Assembly (NCBI GenBank): GCA_045655805.1
Contig: JAZOPZ010000013.1
Location: 124,001-188,000 of the forward strand
DNA: 64,000 bases
Direction: 5' to 3'
Source of the DNA: UBA11475 sp045655805
GTDB taxonomy: Bacteria > Bacillota > Clostridia > Christensenellales > Borkfalkiaceae
The translations under genes and the position numbers were made by a program. The notes beneath the pieces were generated by a model, which saw only the letters and a program-made list of their open reading frames with translations, searched no databases and was not told the origin of the DNA. Positions within the stretch are counted from its first letter, which is position 1, and each line of letters begins with the position of its first letter. Of the stretch, positions 1 to 8,346 are shown piece after piece.

Positions 1-2
1 TA

Positions 3-1316
3 GGTAACTTCAAAGTTCAAATTAGAAAGAAAGCAAGATATATTGACGAAACCAAGTGTACCGGTTGTGGCGCTTGTACCGAAAAATGTCCTTCTAAAAA
101 GGCTGACGACGAATTCAACCAAGGCTTAAATAAAAGAACGGCTATCTATATTCCATTTGCTCAAGCAGTTCCACATATCCCAACCATTGATGCAAACGCT
201 TGTATCAAGTTAAAAACGGGCAAGTGTGGTATTTGTGAAAAAGTCTGTGGCGTAGGCGCTATTAAATACGACCAACAAGACGAAATTATAGAACGCGAAT
301 ACGGCGCAATCGTAGTAGCAACGGGCTTTAACATTATCAATCTCGATAAGTTTAACGAACTCGGCTATTCTGATTGTAAAGACGTAATCACTTCACTTGA
401 ATTTGAAAGACTTACTAACGCAGCAGGTCCAACTAAAGGTCACCTTATTTGTCCATCTGATGGTAGAGAACCTCAAAAAATCGTATTCGTACAATGCGTA
501 GGCTCTCGTGGCTTAAGACCTTGCGACAAGCCTTACTGTTCAAAGATTTGCTGTATGTATACGGCAAAACACGCAATGCTTTTGCGTGAAAAACATCCTG
601 AAACTGAAGTTTACGTATTCTACATTGACGTAAGAACCCCAGGTAAGAACTACGACGAATTTTACCGTCGTGCAGTTGAACAATACGGCGTTCATTACAT
701 AAAAGGTCAAGTAGGTAAGGTTATCGAAAAGGACGGCCATTTAGAAGTTCAAGCATCAGACCTTCTCGCTAACGAACAACTTCACATTGACGCAGACCTC
801 GTAGTACTCGCTGCAGCAGTTGAACCAGACCCAACCGCTAGAAGAATTGCTACTATGCTTACTGCAAGTATGGATACCAACGACTTCTTTACCGAAGCGC
901 ACGCAAAACTTAAACCGGTTGAATCTCCAACCGCAGGTATCTTCTTATCAGGCGTATGTCAAGGTCCAAAAGATATTCCTGACACCGTAGCGCAAGCAGG
1001 CGCAGCAGCAGTTAAGGTTATCGGTCTTTTAAGTAAAGATACGTTAAAGAGTAATGCTTGCGTAGCAACTCCTAACGAAAATATGTGTAACGGCTGTTCG
1101 CTCTGCGCAACCGTATGTCCTTACGGCGCAATCACTTACGTTGATAAGGAATTCAGAGTACCAGGTGGCGTAGTTAAGCGTCGCGTTTCACAAGTAAACG
1201 AAGCCGTTTGTCAAGGTTGTGGTGCTTGTACCGTTGCTTGTATGTCAGGCGCTATGGACCTTAAGGGCTTTACTAATAAAGAAATTATGGCGGAGGTGGA
1301 ATCTATATGCAAATAG
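3..1316 (+). CDS. hdrA: HdrA-like FAD/iron-sulfur electron-transfer subunit (5' end outside window)
   Basis: The reading frame is open from the first base, so the N-terminus lies outside the window; 437 codons are visible. The product matches heterodisulfide reductase subunit A. It has a ferredoxin-like CTGCGACTEKC motif near residue 20 of the visible part, a second Cys group (CGICEKVCGVGAI), FAD-domain segments (IVVATGF, QCVGSRG) and two C-terminal [4Fe-4S] motifs (CNGCSLCATVC and CQGCGACTVAC). HdrA is the flavin subunit that bifurcates or confurcates electrons in Hdr and Flx-Hdr complexes. It overlaps the next gene, an MvhD-type subunit, by 10 bases, which fits the usual HdrA-MvhD pairing. 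No HdrB or HdrC follows; they could lie upstream, out of view. Confidence 0.9.
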   Translation, partial: GNFKVQIRKKARYIDETKCTGCGACTEKCPSKKADDEFNQGLNKRTAIYIPFAQAVPHIPTIDANACIKLKTGKCGICEKVCGVGAIKYDQQDEIIEREYGAIVVATGFNIINLDKFNELGYSDCKDVITSLEFERLTNAAGPTKGHLICPSDGREPQKIVFVQCVGSRGLRPCDKPYCSKICCMYTAKHAMLLREKHPETEVYVFYIDVRTPGKNYDEFYRRAVEQYGVHYIKGQVGKVIEKDGHLEVQASDLLANEQLHIDADLVVLAAAVEPDPTARRIATMLTASMDTNDFFTEAHAKLKPVESPTAGIFLSGVCQGPKDIPDTVAQAGAAAVKVIGLLSKDTLKSNACVATPNENMCNGCSLCATVCPYGAITYVDKEFRVPGGVVKRRVSQVNEAVCQGCGACTVACMSGAMDLKGFTNKEIMAEVESICK

Positions 1317-1747
1317 AAAATAAAGATTTCAAACCTACGATAGTTGCTTTCTGCTGTAACTGGTGTAGTTACGCAGGCGCAGACTTGGCAGGTTCAGCAA
1401 GACTTTCTTACCCTGCAGAAGTAAAAATTATAAGAATACCTTGTTCTTGCAGACTTAACCCAATGTTCATCTTAAAGGCTTTCCAAAGGGGCGCTGACGG
1501 CGTAATCCTTTGTGGTTGCCACCCAGGTGACTGTCACTATACGACTGGTAACTACTATGCAAGAAGAAGAATGACAACCCTTTTCTCAATGCTCAACTAT
1601 TTGGGTATTGAAAAGGAAAGAACTAGAGTTGAGTGGGTTTCTGCTGCTGAAGGCGCGCGTTTTGCGTCGGTTATGAACGATTTCGTAGCAAAAATTACCG
1701 AACTCGGTCCTAATAAGAGATTGGAGGATTTAAGATGCAAGCAATAA
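1307..1747 (+). CDS. MvhD/FlxD-type hydrogenase delta subunit (Fe-S linker to HdrA)
   Basis: This 146-residue protein has the compact Cys-rich pattern of the MvhD/FlxD family: FCCNWCSYAGAD at residues 14-25, IPCSCRLNP near 45 and GCHPGDCHY near 72. In methanogen and Flx-Hdr complexes this subunit passes electrons from the hydrogenase or NADH-oxidising module to HdrA. The start is supported by a GGAGGTGG ribosome site inside the end of hdrA, and the two genes overlap by 10 bases, so they are probably translationally coupled. The 3' end overlaps the next gene by 13 bases. Fusions of MvhD to HdrA exist in some anaerobes; here it is separate. Confidence 0.9.
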   Translation: MQIENKDFKPTIVAFCCNWCSYAGADLAGSARLSYPAEVKIIRIPCSCRLNPMFILKAFQRGADGVILCGCHPGDCHYTTGNYYARRRMTTLFSMLNYLGIEKERTRVEWVSAAEGARFASVMNDFVAKITELGPNKRLEDLRCKQ

Positions 1748-2706
1748 TGAACGAAGCCAAGTTAAAAGCAAAAGAACTTTTGGAAAACGGCACGGTTTCG
1801 AGAGTTATCGGTTGGAAAGAAGGCGACTTCTGTTACGACTGCTCTCCAGCAACCTTCACTCTTGATAATATCGACGAACTCGTTTACACCGAATTTTGTG
1901 GTGCAAACCTTTCAAAGTATCTTATTGAAGAAAGTAAAAAAGAAGGCAAGATTTTAGTTTTCTTAAAACCTTGCGATACTTATAGTTTCAACCAACTTAT
2001 TCAAGAACATAGAATCGTTAGAGAAAATATCTACGTAATCGGTATTGAATGTCAAGGCAAAATCGATATTGAAAAATTGCGTAGTTTCGGTATCGACGGC
2101 GTAACCGGCGCAAAAGCGGACGGCGATAAACTTATTGTAGATACTATTTACGGCGAAAAGGTTATTGATAAAGTTGACGCAATGCTCGAAAAATGCTTAA
2201 GTTGTAAAGGCAAAAAGCACGTCGTTTACGACGAACTCGTTGGTAAAGAAATCGACGAAGCGCCAAAGCCACGTTTCGACGCTGTTGAAATGCTCGAAAA
2301 TATGACTGAAGAACAACGCTTTGCTTTCTGGCAAAACGAACTTTCAAGATGTATCCGTTGTAACGCTTGCCGTAACGTATGTCCTGCTTGTTCTTGTACC
2401 AAGTGCGTATTCGACAACCCAGACAGTAACGTTGCAAGTAAGGCAAACGCTAACGAATTTGAAGAAAAATTATTCCACGTTATTCGTGCTTGGCACGTTG
2501 CTGGCAGATGTACCGACTGTGGTGAATGTTCAAGGGTATGTCCACAAAATATTCCACTTCACCTTATCAATAGAAAGTTCATTAAAGATATGAACGCTTT
2601 CTACGGTGAATATCAAGCAGGTGAAGATACCGAAACCAAAGCACCTTTAAACAGTTATAAAACTGAAGATAGAGAACCTTCCGAATTCGATAAGGAGGAC
2701 AAATAA
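1735..2706 (+). CDS. 4Fe-4S dicluster protein, FlxB/FrhB-like electron-transfer subunit
   Basis: The protein has 323 residues. Its N-terminal 190 residues resemble the beta-subunit type of electron-transfer proteins (FLKPCDTYSFNQL near residue 76, IECQGKID near 101, CLSCKGKKH near 148). The C-terminal part carries two [4Fe-4S] sites, CIRCNACRNVCPACSC from about residue 205 and CTDCGECSRVCP from about 258. Its place between an MvhD-type gene and an FlxA-type gene suggests the Fe-S relay of an Flx-like NADH-oxidising module. I cannot firmly assign the letter FlxB or FlxC. The ATG follows TTGGAGGATT and overlaps the previous gene. Alternative: a generic ferredoxin-domain oxidoreductase subunit. 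Confidence 0.8.
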   Translation: MQAIMNEAKLKAKELLENGTVSRVIGWKEGDFCYDCSPATFTLDNIDELVYTEFCGANLSKYLIEESKKEGKILVFLKPCDTYSFNQLIQEHRIVRENIYVIGIECQGKIDIEKLRSFGIDGVTGAKADGDKLIVDTIYGEKVIDKVDAMLEKCLSCKGKKHVVYDELVGKEIDEAPKPRFDAVEMLENMTEEQRFAFWQNELSRCIRCNACRNVCPACSCTKCVFDNPDSNVASKANANEFEEKLFHVIRAWHVAGRCTDCGECSRVCPQNIPLHLINRKFIKDMNAFYGEYQAGEDTETKAPLNSYKTEDREPSEFDKEDK

Positions 2707-2708
2707 TT

Positions 2709-3740
2709 ATGATGAAAATATCTTTAAGCAATTTCCCTGCTCTTTATCAAGCAATCGCAAATGATAGCGACCTTTTCCTCCCAATTTTTAAGGGTGGTCA
2801 AGTAGACTTCGCTAAATGGAGCAACGGCGCTACCGTTGACCTCGATAAGTTAAAGACCGTTAAATCGGCAAAAGACGTATTTTTTCCACAATCACAAGAT
2901 TTAGTTAGGTTTGAAGTTAAGGGCAAGGAAATTTCCGTTGACGAACCTATTATGCCAACTGCAAAGCAAGTTATTTTCGGCGTAAAGGCTTGTGATGAAA
3001 GAAGTTTCGAACTTTTAGATATGGCTTTCTTGGAAGACTTCGGCGACGCTTTTTATGAAGAAAGAAGAAAAAATACAACTATCGTAACACTCGCTTGTAA
3101 TAGACCTGACGAATCTTGTTTCTGTAAGGTTTACGGCATTGATGCGTCAAATCCAAAAGGCGATATCACCACTTGGATTGTAGACGGCTATATGCATTGG
3201 CAACCAAACACCGAAAAGGGTTTTGACTTAACTATGAAGGTTAAAGACCTTTTCGAACTTGACCCAAGCGACGACGAAGTTGAAAACAAAAAGGCTGAAA
3301 TCAAGGCTATTATTGATAAACTTCCATATTCTAACTTAAGTCTTAAAGGTTTTAGCAAAGAAAAACTTATGGAACTTTTCAACTCACCAAAATGGAAGGC
3401 TTTATCCGAAGCCTGCCTTGGTTGTGGTACTTGTACTTTCGTATGTCCTACCTGTCAATGTTATGACGTAAAAGACTTCAAGACAAAAACGGGCGTACAA
3501 AGATTTAGATGTTGGGACTCTTGTATGTTTGCAGACTTTACTCTTTGCGCGCACGGTAACAGCCGTCCAACTCAAATGCAAAGATATCGTCAACGCTTTA
3601 TGCATAAACTCGTGTACTTTCCATCAAATCACGACGGCGTATATTCTTGCGTAGGTTGTGGTAGATGCGTTCAAAAATGTCCACAAATGCTCAACATCGT
3701 AAAAGTAATAAAAACTTTGGGGGAAGATTACAATGGCTAA
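2709..3740 (+). CDS. AsrA/HydB-like 4Fe-4S dicluster subunit (Flx module)
   Basis: This 343-residue protein resembles anaerobic sulfite reductase subunit A and sulfhydrogenase beta. Typical segments are FGVKACDERSFELLD near residue 90 and TLACNRPDESCFCKVYG near 128, followed by two clusters, CLGCGTCTFVCPTCQC near 236 and CVGCGRCVQKCP near 314. Members of this family hand electrons between an FAD/NAD(P)-binding partner and a catalytic or HdrA unit. The adjacent gene encodes that FAD/NAD partner and overlaps this one by 8 bases. AAGGAGG lies just upstream of two tandem ATG codons (2709, 2712); the first was chosen. No sulfite reductase catalytic subunit with siroheme is nearby, so a role in sulfite reduction is unlikely. 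Confidence 0.82.
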   Translation: MMKISLSNFPALYQAIANDSDLFLPIFKGGQVDFAKWSNGATVDLDKLKTVKSAKDVFFPQSQDLVRFEVKGKEISVDEPIMPTAKQVIFGVKACDERSFELLDMAFLEDFGDAFYEERRKNTTIVTLACNRPDESCFCKVYGIDASNPKGDITTWIVDGYMHWQPNTEKGFDLTMKVKDLFELDPSDDEVENKKAEIKAIIDKLPYSNLSLKGFSKEKLMELFNSPKWKALSEACLGCGTCTFVCPTCQCYDVKDFKTKTGVQRFRCWDSCMFADFTLCAHGNSRPTQMQRYRQRFMHKLVYFPSNHDGVYSCVGCGRCVQKCPQMLNIVKVIKTLGEDYNG

Positions 3741-4563
3741 AACTGATGCTTTAATTCCAAAAGTGGGTGTAATCACCGCCGTTAGACGTGATACCCCTGA
3801 CGTAAAAACCTTTAGGGTAGCAATGCCCGACGGTTCAAAACCTTTCGAACATATCCCAGGGCAATGTGCTTTCTTGTCAATGCCGGGTGTAGGCGAAGCT
3901 CTTTTCTCAATCACTTCAAGTCCAACTAATAAAGAATATATGGAATTTTCTATCAAGAAGTGTGGTTGCGTAACTGAATGGTTGCACCAATGTGAACCAG
4001 GTCAACAAATTACTATTCGTGGACCATACGGCAACGGCTTTCCGGTAGAAACCGCATTAAAGGGTAAAGACCTCGTGTTTATTGCAGGTGGTATCGGTTT
4101 AGCGCCACTCCGTTCTGTAATAAACTACGTTCGTGATAATCGTGATAACTACGGTAAAGTTTCAATCGTTTACGGTTCAAGAAGCGATGCCGATTTAGTT
4201 GATATTGACGAAATTAAAAACGAATGGATGAACGAAAAAGACTTTAACGTATACCTTACTATTGATAGGGAAACTCCTACTTGGGATGGTCACGTTGGTT
4301 TCGTACCTTCTTACGTTAAAGAAGTCGGCTTGGATAATTCTGCAGTAGGTCTTATTTGTGGTCCTCCGATAATGATTAAGTTCACATTACAAGGCTTACA
4401 AGAACTCGGCTTTAAAACTAGCCAAATTTACACCACGCTTGAACTTAAAATGAAATGCGCTATCGGTAAATGTGGTAGATGCAACGTAGGTGACAAGTAC
4501 GTATGTAAAGACGGTCCTGTGTTCAGATGTGACGAGTTGAACGAACTCCCTAACGAATATTAA
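3733..4563 (+). CDS. FlxA-like FAD/NAD(P)-binding oxidoreductase with C-terminal 2Fe-2S
   Basis: The 276-residue protein has the ferredoxin-NADP reductase fold seen in FlxA, AsrB and sulfhydrogenase gamma. An FAD-binding barrel (PGQCAFLSMPG near residue 42, LFSITSSP near 56, GPYGNGFP near 95) precedes a nucleotide-binding domain (FIAGGIGLAPLRS near 115, CGPPIMIK near 209) and a C-terminal Cys motif (CAIGKCGRCNVGDKYVC, from about 241) for a [2Fe-2S] cluster. It is the likely entry point for NADH in the complex encoded by this operon. It overlaps the previous gene by 8 bases. Coenzyme preference (NADH or NADPH) cannot be read with confidence from the sequence. Confidence 0.87.
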   Translation: MAKTDALIPKVGVITAVRRDTPDVKTFRVAMPDGSKPFEHIPGQCAFLSMPGVGEALFSITSSPTNKEYMEFSIKKCGCVTEWLHQCEPGQQITIRGPYGNGFPVETALKGKDLVFIAGGIGLAPLRSVINYVRDNRDNYGKVSIVYGSRSDADLVDIDEIKNEWMNEKDFNVYLTIDRETPTWDGHVGFVPSYVKEVGLDNSAVGLICGPPIMIKFTLQGLQELGFKTSQIYTTLELKMKCAIGKCGRCNVGDKYVCKDGPVFRCDELNELPNEY

Positions 4564-4579
4564 GAGGTAACATAGAATT

Positions 4580-5254
4580 ATGGAAAAAATGGTTAACGTA
4601 TATTTATTCGGTAAAAAGTACGAAGTACCTTCAAGCCTTACTATTATGAAGGCTATGGAATACGCCGGCTACCAACTCGTAAGGGGTTGTGGTTGCCGTA
4701 ACGGTTTCTGTGGTGCTTGCGCAACTATTTACAGAATTAAAGGTGATAAAGAACTCAAGGCTTGCCTAGCGTGTCAACAAAAAGTTGAAGAAAATATGTA
4801 CGTGGCAACGCTTCCGTTCTTCCCACTCGTAAAAGAAGTTTACGATATTCAAAAAATCAAACCTACCGAACAAATCATGATGCAATTGTATCCTGAAATT
4901 TACGCTTGCGTAGGTTGTAATGCTTGTACTAAGGTTTGTACACAAGAACTCAACGTTATGCAATACATTGCATACGCTCAACGTGGTGATTTCACCGCTT
5001 GCGCTGAAGAAAGTTTCGACTGCGTAATGTGTGGCGTATGTTCTTCAAGATGTCCTGCAGGCATTTCGCACCCACAAGTTGCTGAACTCGCTCGTCGTTT
5101 ATACGGCAAGTATTTAGCACCTGAATCTAAACACGTGTTAGATAGGGTTAAAGAAATTGACGAAGGTATGTATAAAGAACTTATCGAAACTTTAATGCAA
5201 AAACCTGTTGAAGAAATGAAAGAACTCTATAACAATAGAGATATTGAAAAGTAG
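4580..5254 (+). CDS. FrdB/SdhB-like iron-sulfur protein (2Fe-2S plus two 4Fe-4S)
   Basis: This 224-residue protein starts with a plant-ferredoxin-like [2Fe-2S] domain (CGCRNGFCGAC near residue 37, partner CLAC near 62), followed by CVGCNACTKVC near 110 and CVMCGVCSSRCP near 147, ending in a helical tail. The order 2Fe-2S then 4Fe-4S is that of fumarate reductase or succinate dehydrogenase Fe-S subunits and of methanogen thiol:fumarate reductase TfrB. The HdrB-like CCG domain of TfrB is absent. It lies directly before the FrdA-like flavoprotein, so it probably wires that subunit to the HdrA/Flx module. There is no membrane anchor gene (FrdC/SdhC) in the operon, which points to a soluble complex. 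Confidence 0.83.
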   Translation: MEKMVNVYLFGKKYEVPSSLTIMKAMEYAGYQLVRGCGCRNGFCGACATIYRIKGDKELKACLACQQKVEENMYVATLPFFPLVKEVYDIQKIKPTEQIMMQLYPEIYACVGCNACTKVCTQELNVMQYIAYAQRGDFTACAEESFDCVMCGVCSSRCPAGISHPQVAELARRLYGKYLAPESKHVLDRVKEIDEGMYKELIETLMQKPVEEMKELYNNRDIEK

Positions 5255-5270
5255 GAGGTCGCGTTTAGTT

Positions 5271-6884
5271 ATGTACGATTATAATTACACTCAAGAACAA
5301 CTTGACTCAATTAAAAAAGTTGAAGCGACCAGAAAGGAAAGATGCGACAACTTACACAGAAGAATGACTGCCGAAGAAAAGGACACCGTTCTTAAAGAAA
5401 ACCACCCTGACTATATTGAATCTGCTTATGAAGTATTAAAAGTAGGTCCAAATAAAGGTGGCAAGGTTTTACACGAACTCGCTGAACTTTTACAAGGCAA
5501 GGCAAGGGTTTTAGATATGGATATCGATTTATCTAAACCTGATTTTGACGTAGACGTGTTGATTATCGGTGGTGGTGGCGCAGGCGCGTCCGCAGCGATT
5601 GAAGCAGACGATACCGGCGCAAAGGTTATGATGGTAACCAAGCTTCGTATCGGTGACGCAAACACTATGATGGCTGAAGGTGGTATTCAAGCAGCGGACA
5701 AACCTAACGATAGCCCTGCAATCCACTATATCGACGCTTTCGGTGGTGGTCACTTCGCTGCTAAAAAGGAACTTTTATATCGTCTTGTTTCTGAAGCCCC
5801 TGATGCAATTCGTTGGCTCAACGATTTAGGCGTAATGTTCGATAAAGCGCCAGACGGCACTATGATAACTACCCACGGTGGTGGTACTTCAAGAAAGCGT
5901 ATGCACGCTTGTAAGGACTATTCGGGCGCAGAAATTATGAAAACCCTTCGTGACGAAGTGTTAAATAGAGGTATTCCTGTAGTAGACTTTACTTCTGCAA
6001 TCGAACTCATCAAAGATAGCGAAGGCAAATGTGCAGGCGCAGTTTTGATGAATATGGAAACGAAGGAAATTTTAATTGCAAAAGCAAAAGTAGTAATCAT
6101 TGCAACCGGTGGTGCAGGTAGGCTTCACTATCAAGGTTTCCCAACTTCAAACCACTACGGCGCAACGGCTGACGGTTTAGTTCTTGCTTATAGAGCAGGT
6201 GGTAAACTTTTATATCCTGAAACTTTACAATATCACCCAACGGGCGCTGCAGAACCTACTCAAATTTTCGGCGCTCTCGTAACTGAAAAAGTTCGTTCAA
6301 TCGGCGCGCAACTCGTTAATAAAGATGGTGAAGCGTTCGTATATTCACTTGAAACTCGTGACGTAACGGCATCTTCAATTATTCGTGAATGTAAGCGTGG
6401 TAACGGTATTAAGACTACCGACGGTGTAGGCGTATGGCTTGACACTCCACAAATTGAAATGCTCCACGGTGAAGGTACTATCGAAAAGCGTATTCCAGGT
6501 ATGATGCGTATGTTCGGTAAGTACGGCATTGATATTAGACGCGAACCTATTCTCGTGTACCCAACACTTCACTACCAAAACGGCGGTATTGATATCGACG
6601 CTGAAGGTATGTCTACTACGGTTGAAAATTTATACGTAGCAGGCGAAGCCGTAGGGGGTATCCACGGTAGAAACCGTCTTATGGGTAACTCACTTTTAGA
6701 TATTATCGTATTCGGCAGAAGCGCAGGCAGAAACGCAGGCAATAAATCAAAGACTGTAACCGTTAAAGATTTAACGATTTCTCACGTTGACGATTTTGCT
6801 AAAGAATTAAAAGACGCAGGCATTGAACCTACCGTCCTTTCACCTAAACTTTTACCTAACTATACAAAACATCCAGCAATTTAA
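5271..6884 (+). CDS. FrdA-like fumarate reductase flavoprotein with N-terminal extension
   Basis: The ATG at 5271 follows GTAGGAGGT; an upstream in-frame TTG at 5244 lies before that ribosome site and was rejected. The 537-residue product has about 95 extra N-terminal residues, then an FAD Rossmann motif (GGGGAGASAA near 99). The catalytic set of fumarate reductases is present: HPTG near 322, a T-E-x-x-R motif near 337, RDVTAS near 362, HYQNGG near 433 and GRNRLMGNSL near 466. The His that binds FAD covalently in membrane FrdA/SdhA (S-H-T) is replaced by A-N-T near 127, so FAD is probably non-covalent. The chain stops soon after the FAD domain and lacks most of the usual C-terminal helical domain. 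It probably reduces fumarate; aspartate oxidase is less likely in this context. Confidence 0.85.
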   Translation: MYDYNYTQEQLDSIKKVEATRKERCDNLHRRMTAEEKDTVLKENHPDYIESAYEVLKVGPNKGGKVLHELAELLQGKARVLDMDIDLSKPDFDVDVLIIGGGGAGASAAIEADDTGAKVMMVTKLRIGDANTMMAEGGIQAADKPNDSPAIHYIDAFGGGHFAAKKELLYRLVSEAPDAIRWLNDLGVMFDKAPDGTMITTHGGGTSRKRMHACKDYSGAEIMKTLRDEVLNRGIPVVDFTSAIELIKDSEGKCAGAVLMNMETKEILIAKAKVVIIATGGAGRLHYQGFPTSNHYGATADGLVLAYRAGGKLLYPETLQYHPTGAAEPTQIFGALVTEKVRSIGAQLVNKDGEAFVYSLETRDVTASSIIRECKRGNGIKTTDGVGVWLDTPQIEMLHGEGTIEKRIPGMMRMFGKYGIDIRREPILVYPTLHYQNGGIDIDAEGMSTTVENLYVAGEAVGGIHGRNRLMGNSLLDIIVFGRSAGRNAGNKSKTVTVKDLTISHVDDFAKELKDAGIEPTVLSPKLLPNYTKHPAI

Positions 6885-6915
6885 TACTGGTATTATTTAG
6901 GAGAAATATATTATT

Positions 6916-8295
6916 ATGGAAAATTTAGAAAAAGAAGAATTACAAACGGAAGCGCCAGTAAGCGCTTCCAACAAAAAAATGCCTATTTGGGTATGGGCGA
7001 TTATAGCAGTTGTAGTTGCCGCTCTCGGCGCTTGGGTTATTTATAATGGTATTAAAAAGGAAAGTGTTGACAGCGTATTCGCAATGTCTGTGCTTTTAAC
7101 CGGTATTTTCATTATCACAGCGCTCGGTTATATGCTTGGTAGAATCACCATTAAAGGCGTATCGTTAGGTACTGCAGGCGTATTCCTTATTGCTATTTTA
7201 TTCGGCTTTTTGTGCTCACTCAATGGTATTAAAGAAATTCCTGTTTTAGGCAATTTCTTTATGAATTCAGATAGTAGCGTAACGAAGTATTACAAGAGTG
7301 TCGTTTCAAACGTAGGTCTCGTAATGTTCGTAGCGTCGGTTGGTCTTATTGCAGGTCCAAACTTCTTTAGGGATTTAAAGAAGAACTTTAAAACCTACAT
7401 CTTTATGGGTGTAATTATTATTTTATCAGGTACAGCAGTTGCCGTTATTTTATCACTCACTACCGATTTCGGTTCGGAATTCTGGTCAGGCGTATTATCA
7501 GGTGCTCTTACTTCAACCCCAGGTTATTCAGCCGCTATCGAAGCAGCAAAAATCAAGGGTACTTCAGATACTTTAATTACCGTAGGCCATGCTATTGCAT
7601 ATCCTTTCGGTGTTATCGGCGTAGTATTATTCGTTCAACTTATGCCAAAATTCTTAAAGTCAAATATGGACTATGAAAGAAGTTTATTAAGAGTTGACCT
7701 TGAAGAAAAGACGGAAAAATCAGTTGAAGGTTTATTCACTTGTGATGATTTAGGCTTTACTGCAATGGCAATCGCTATCGTAGCAGGCTTAATCGTTGGC
7801 GCAATTAAAATTCCACTTCCAGGTGGCGCAAACTTTAGTTTGGGTACTACTGGTGGCGTACTTATTATGTGTCTCGTTGCAGGTCACCTTGGCAGAATAG
7901 GCAAACTTTCATTGCAAGTTCCTGAACACACTACTAAAGTATTGAAAGAACTCGGCTTAATGCTCTTCTTAATCGGTGCTGGTGTAGAAGGTGGCGTAGG
8001 TTTAGCATCTGCTATTAAAGACGACCCATCTATCGTAATTTGGGGTCTTGCAGGTGGTGCAGTTATGACTATCGTTCCTATGATTGTTGGTTACTTCATC
8101 GGTTCAAAACTCTTAAAGTTACCACTCTTAAACAACCTCGGTTCAATCACCGGTGGTATGACCAGTACTCCTGCACTCGGCACGCTTATTCACACCGCTG
8201 ATACTGAAGACGTAGCAGGCGCTTACGCATCAACTTATCCTATCGCACTCGTACTTATCGTACTTGCTTGTAACCTTATGATAGGTCTTATCTAA
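6916..8295 (+). CDS. AAE-family (AspT/SucE/YidE-like) permease, possible succinate exporter
   Basis: This 459-residue polytopic membrane protein has about ten hydrophobic segments and the two-fold repeat of the aspartate-alanine exchanger family: GALTSTPGYSAAIEAAK near residue 195 and GGMTSTPALGTLI near 413. The central TrkA-C domains found in AspT and YidE are missing or very short, so it is on the small side for the family. Characterised members exchange aspartate and alanine (AspT) or export succinate (SucE). Its place as last gene of the FrdA-like operon, 31 bases after it and before a terminator, makes C4-dicarboxylate export the most economical guess. The substrate is inferred, not seen. 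Confidence 0.8.
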   Translation: MENLEKEELQTEAPVSASNKKMPIWVWAIIAVVVAALGAWVIYNGIKKESVDSVFAMSVLLTGIFIITALGYMLGRITIKGVSLGTAGVFLIAILFGFLCSLNGIKEIPVLGNFFMNSDSSVTKYYKSVVSNVGLVMFVASVGLIAGPNFFRDLKKNFKTYIFMGVIIILSGTAVAVILSLTTDFGSEFWSGVLSGALTSTPGYSAAIEAAKIKGTSDTLITVGHAIAYPFGVIGVVLFVQLMPKFLKSNMDYERSLLRVDLEEKTEKSVEGLFTCDDLGFTAMAIAIVAGLIVGAIKIPLPGGANFSLGTTGGVLIMCLVAGHLGRIGKLSLQVPEHTTKVLKELGLMLFLIGAGVEGGVGLASAIKDDPSIVIWGLAGGAVMTIVPMIVGYFIGSKLLKLPLLNNLGSITGGMTSTPALGTLIHTADTEDVAGAYASTYPIALVLIVLACNLMIGLI

Positions 8296-8314
8296 TAGGA
8301 TATTAAAACAAATT

Positions 8315-8341
8315 AAAAGGACACTTTCGTGTCCTTTTTTT
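8315..8341 (+). terminator. Intrinsic terminator of the Hdr/Frd operon
   Basis: GGACAC (8319-8324), a 4-base loop and GTGTCC (8329-8334) form a hairpin followed by a run of T. It ends the plus-strand operon and faces the convergent ferritin-like gene, for which it may also act in reverse because an A-run precedes it. Confidence 0.85.
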
Positions 8342-8346
8342 GTTTG

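Noticed and set aside
2709..4563. Anaerobic sulfite reductase operon (asrAB)
   Set aside because: The two genes resemble AsrA and AsrB, but no siroheme-binding AsrC is present and the neighbours are HdrA, MvhD and FrdAB types.
5244..5270. TTG start that would extend the FrdA-like protein by nine residues
   Set aside because: It lies upstream of the AGGAGG ribosome site that serves the ATG at 5271.
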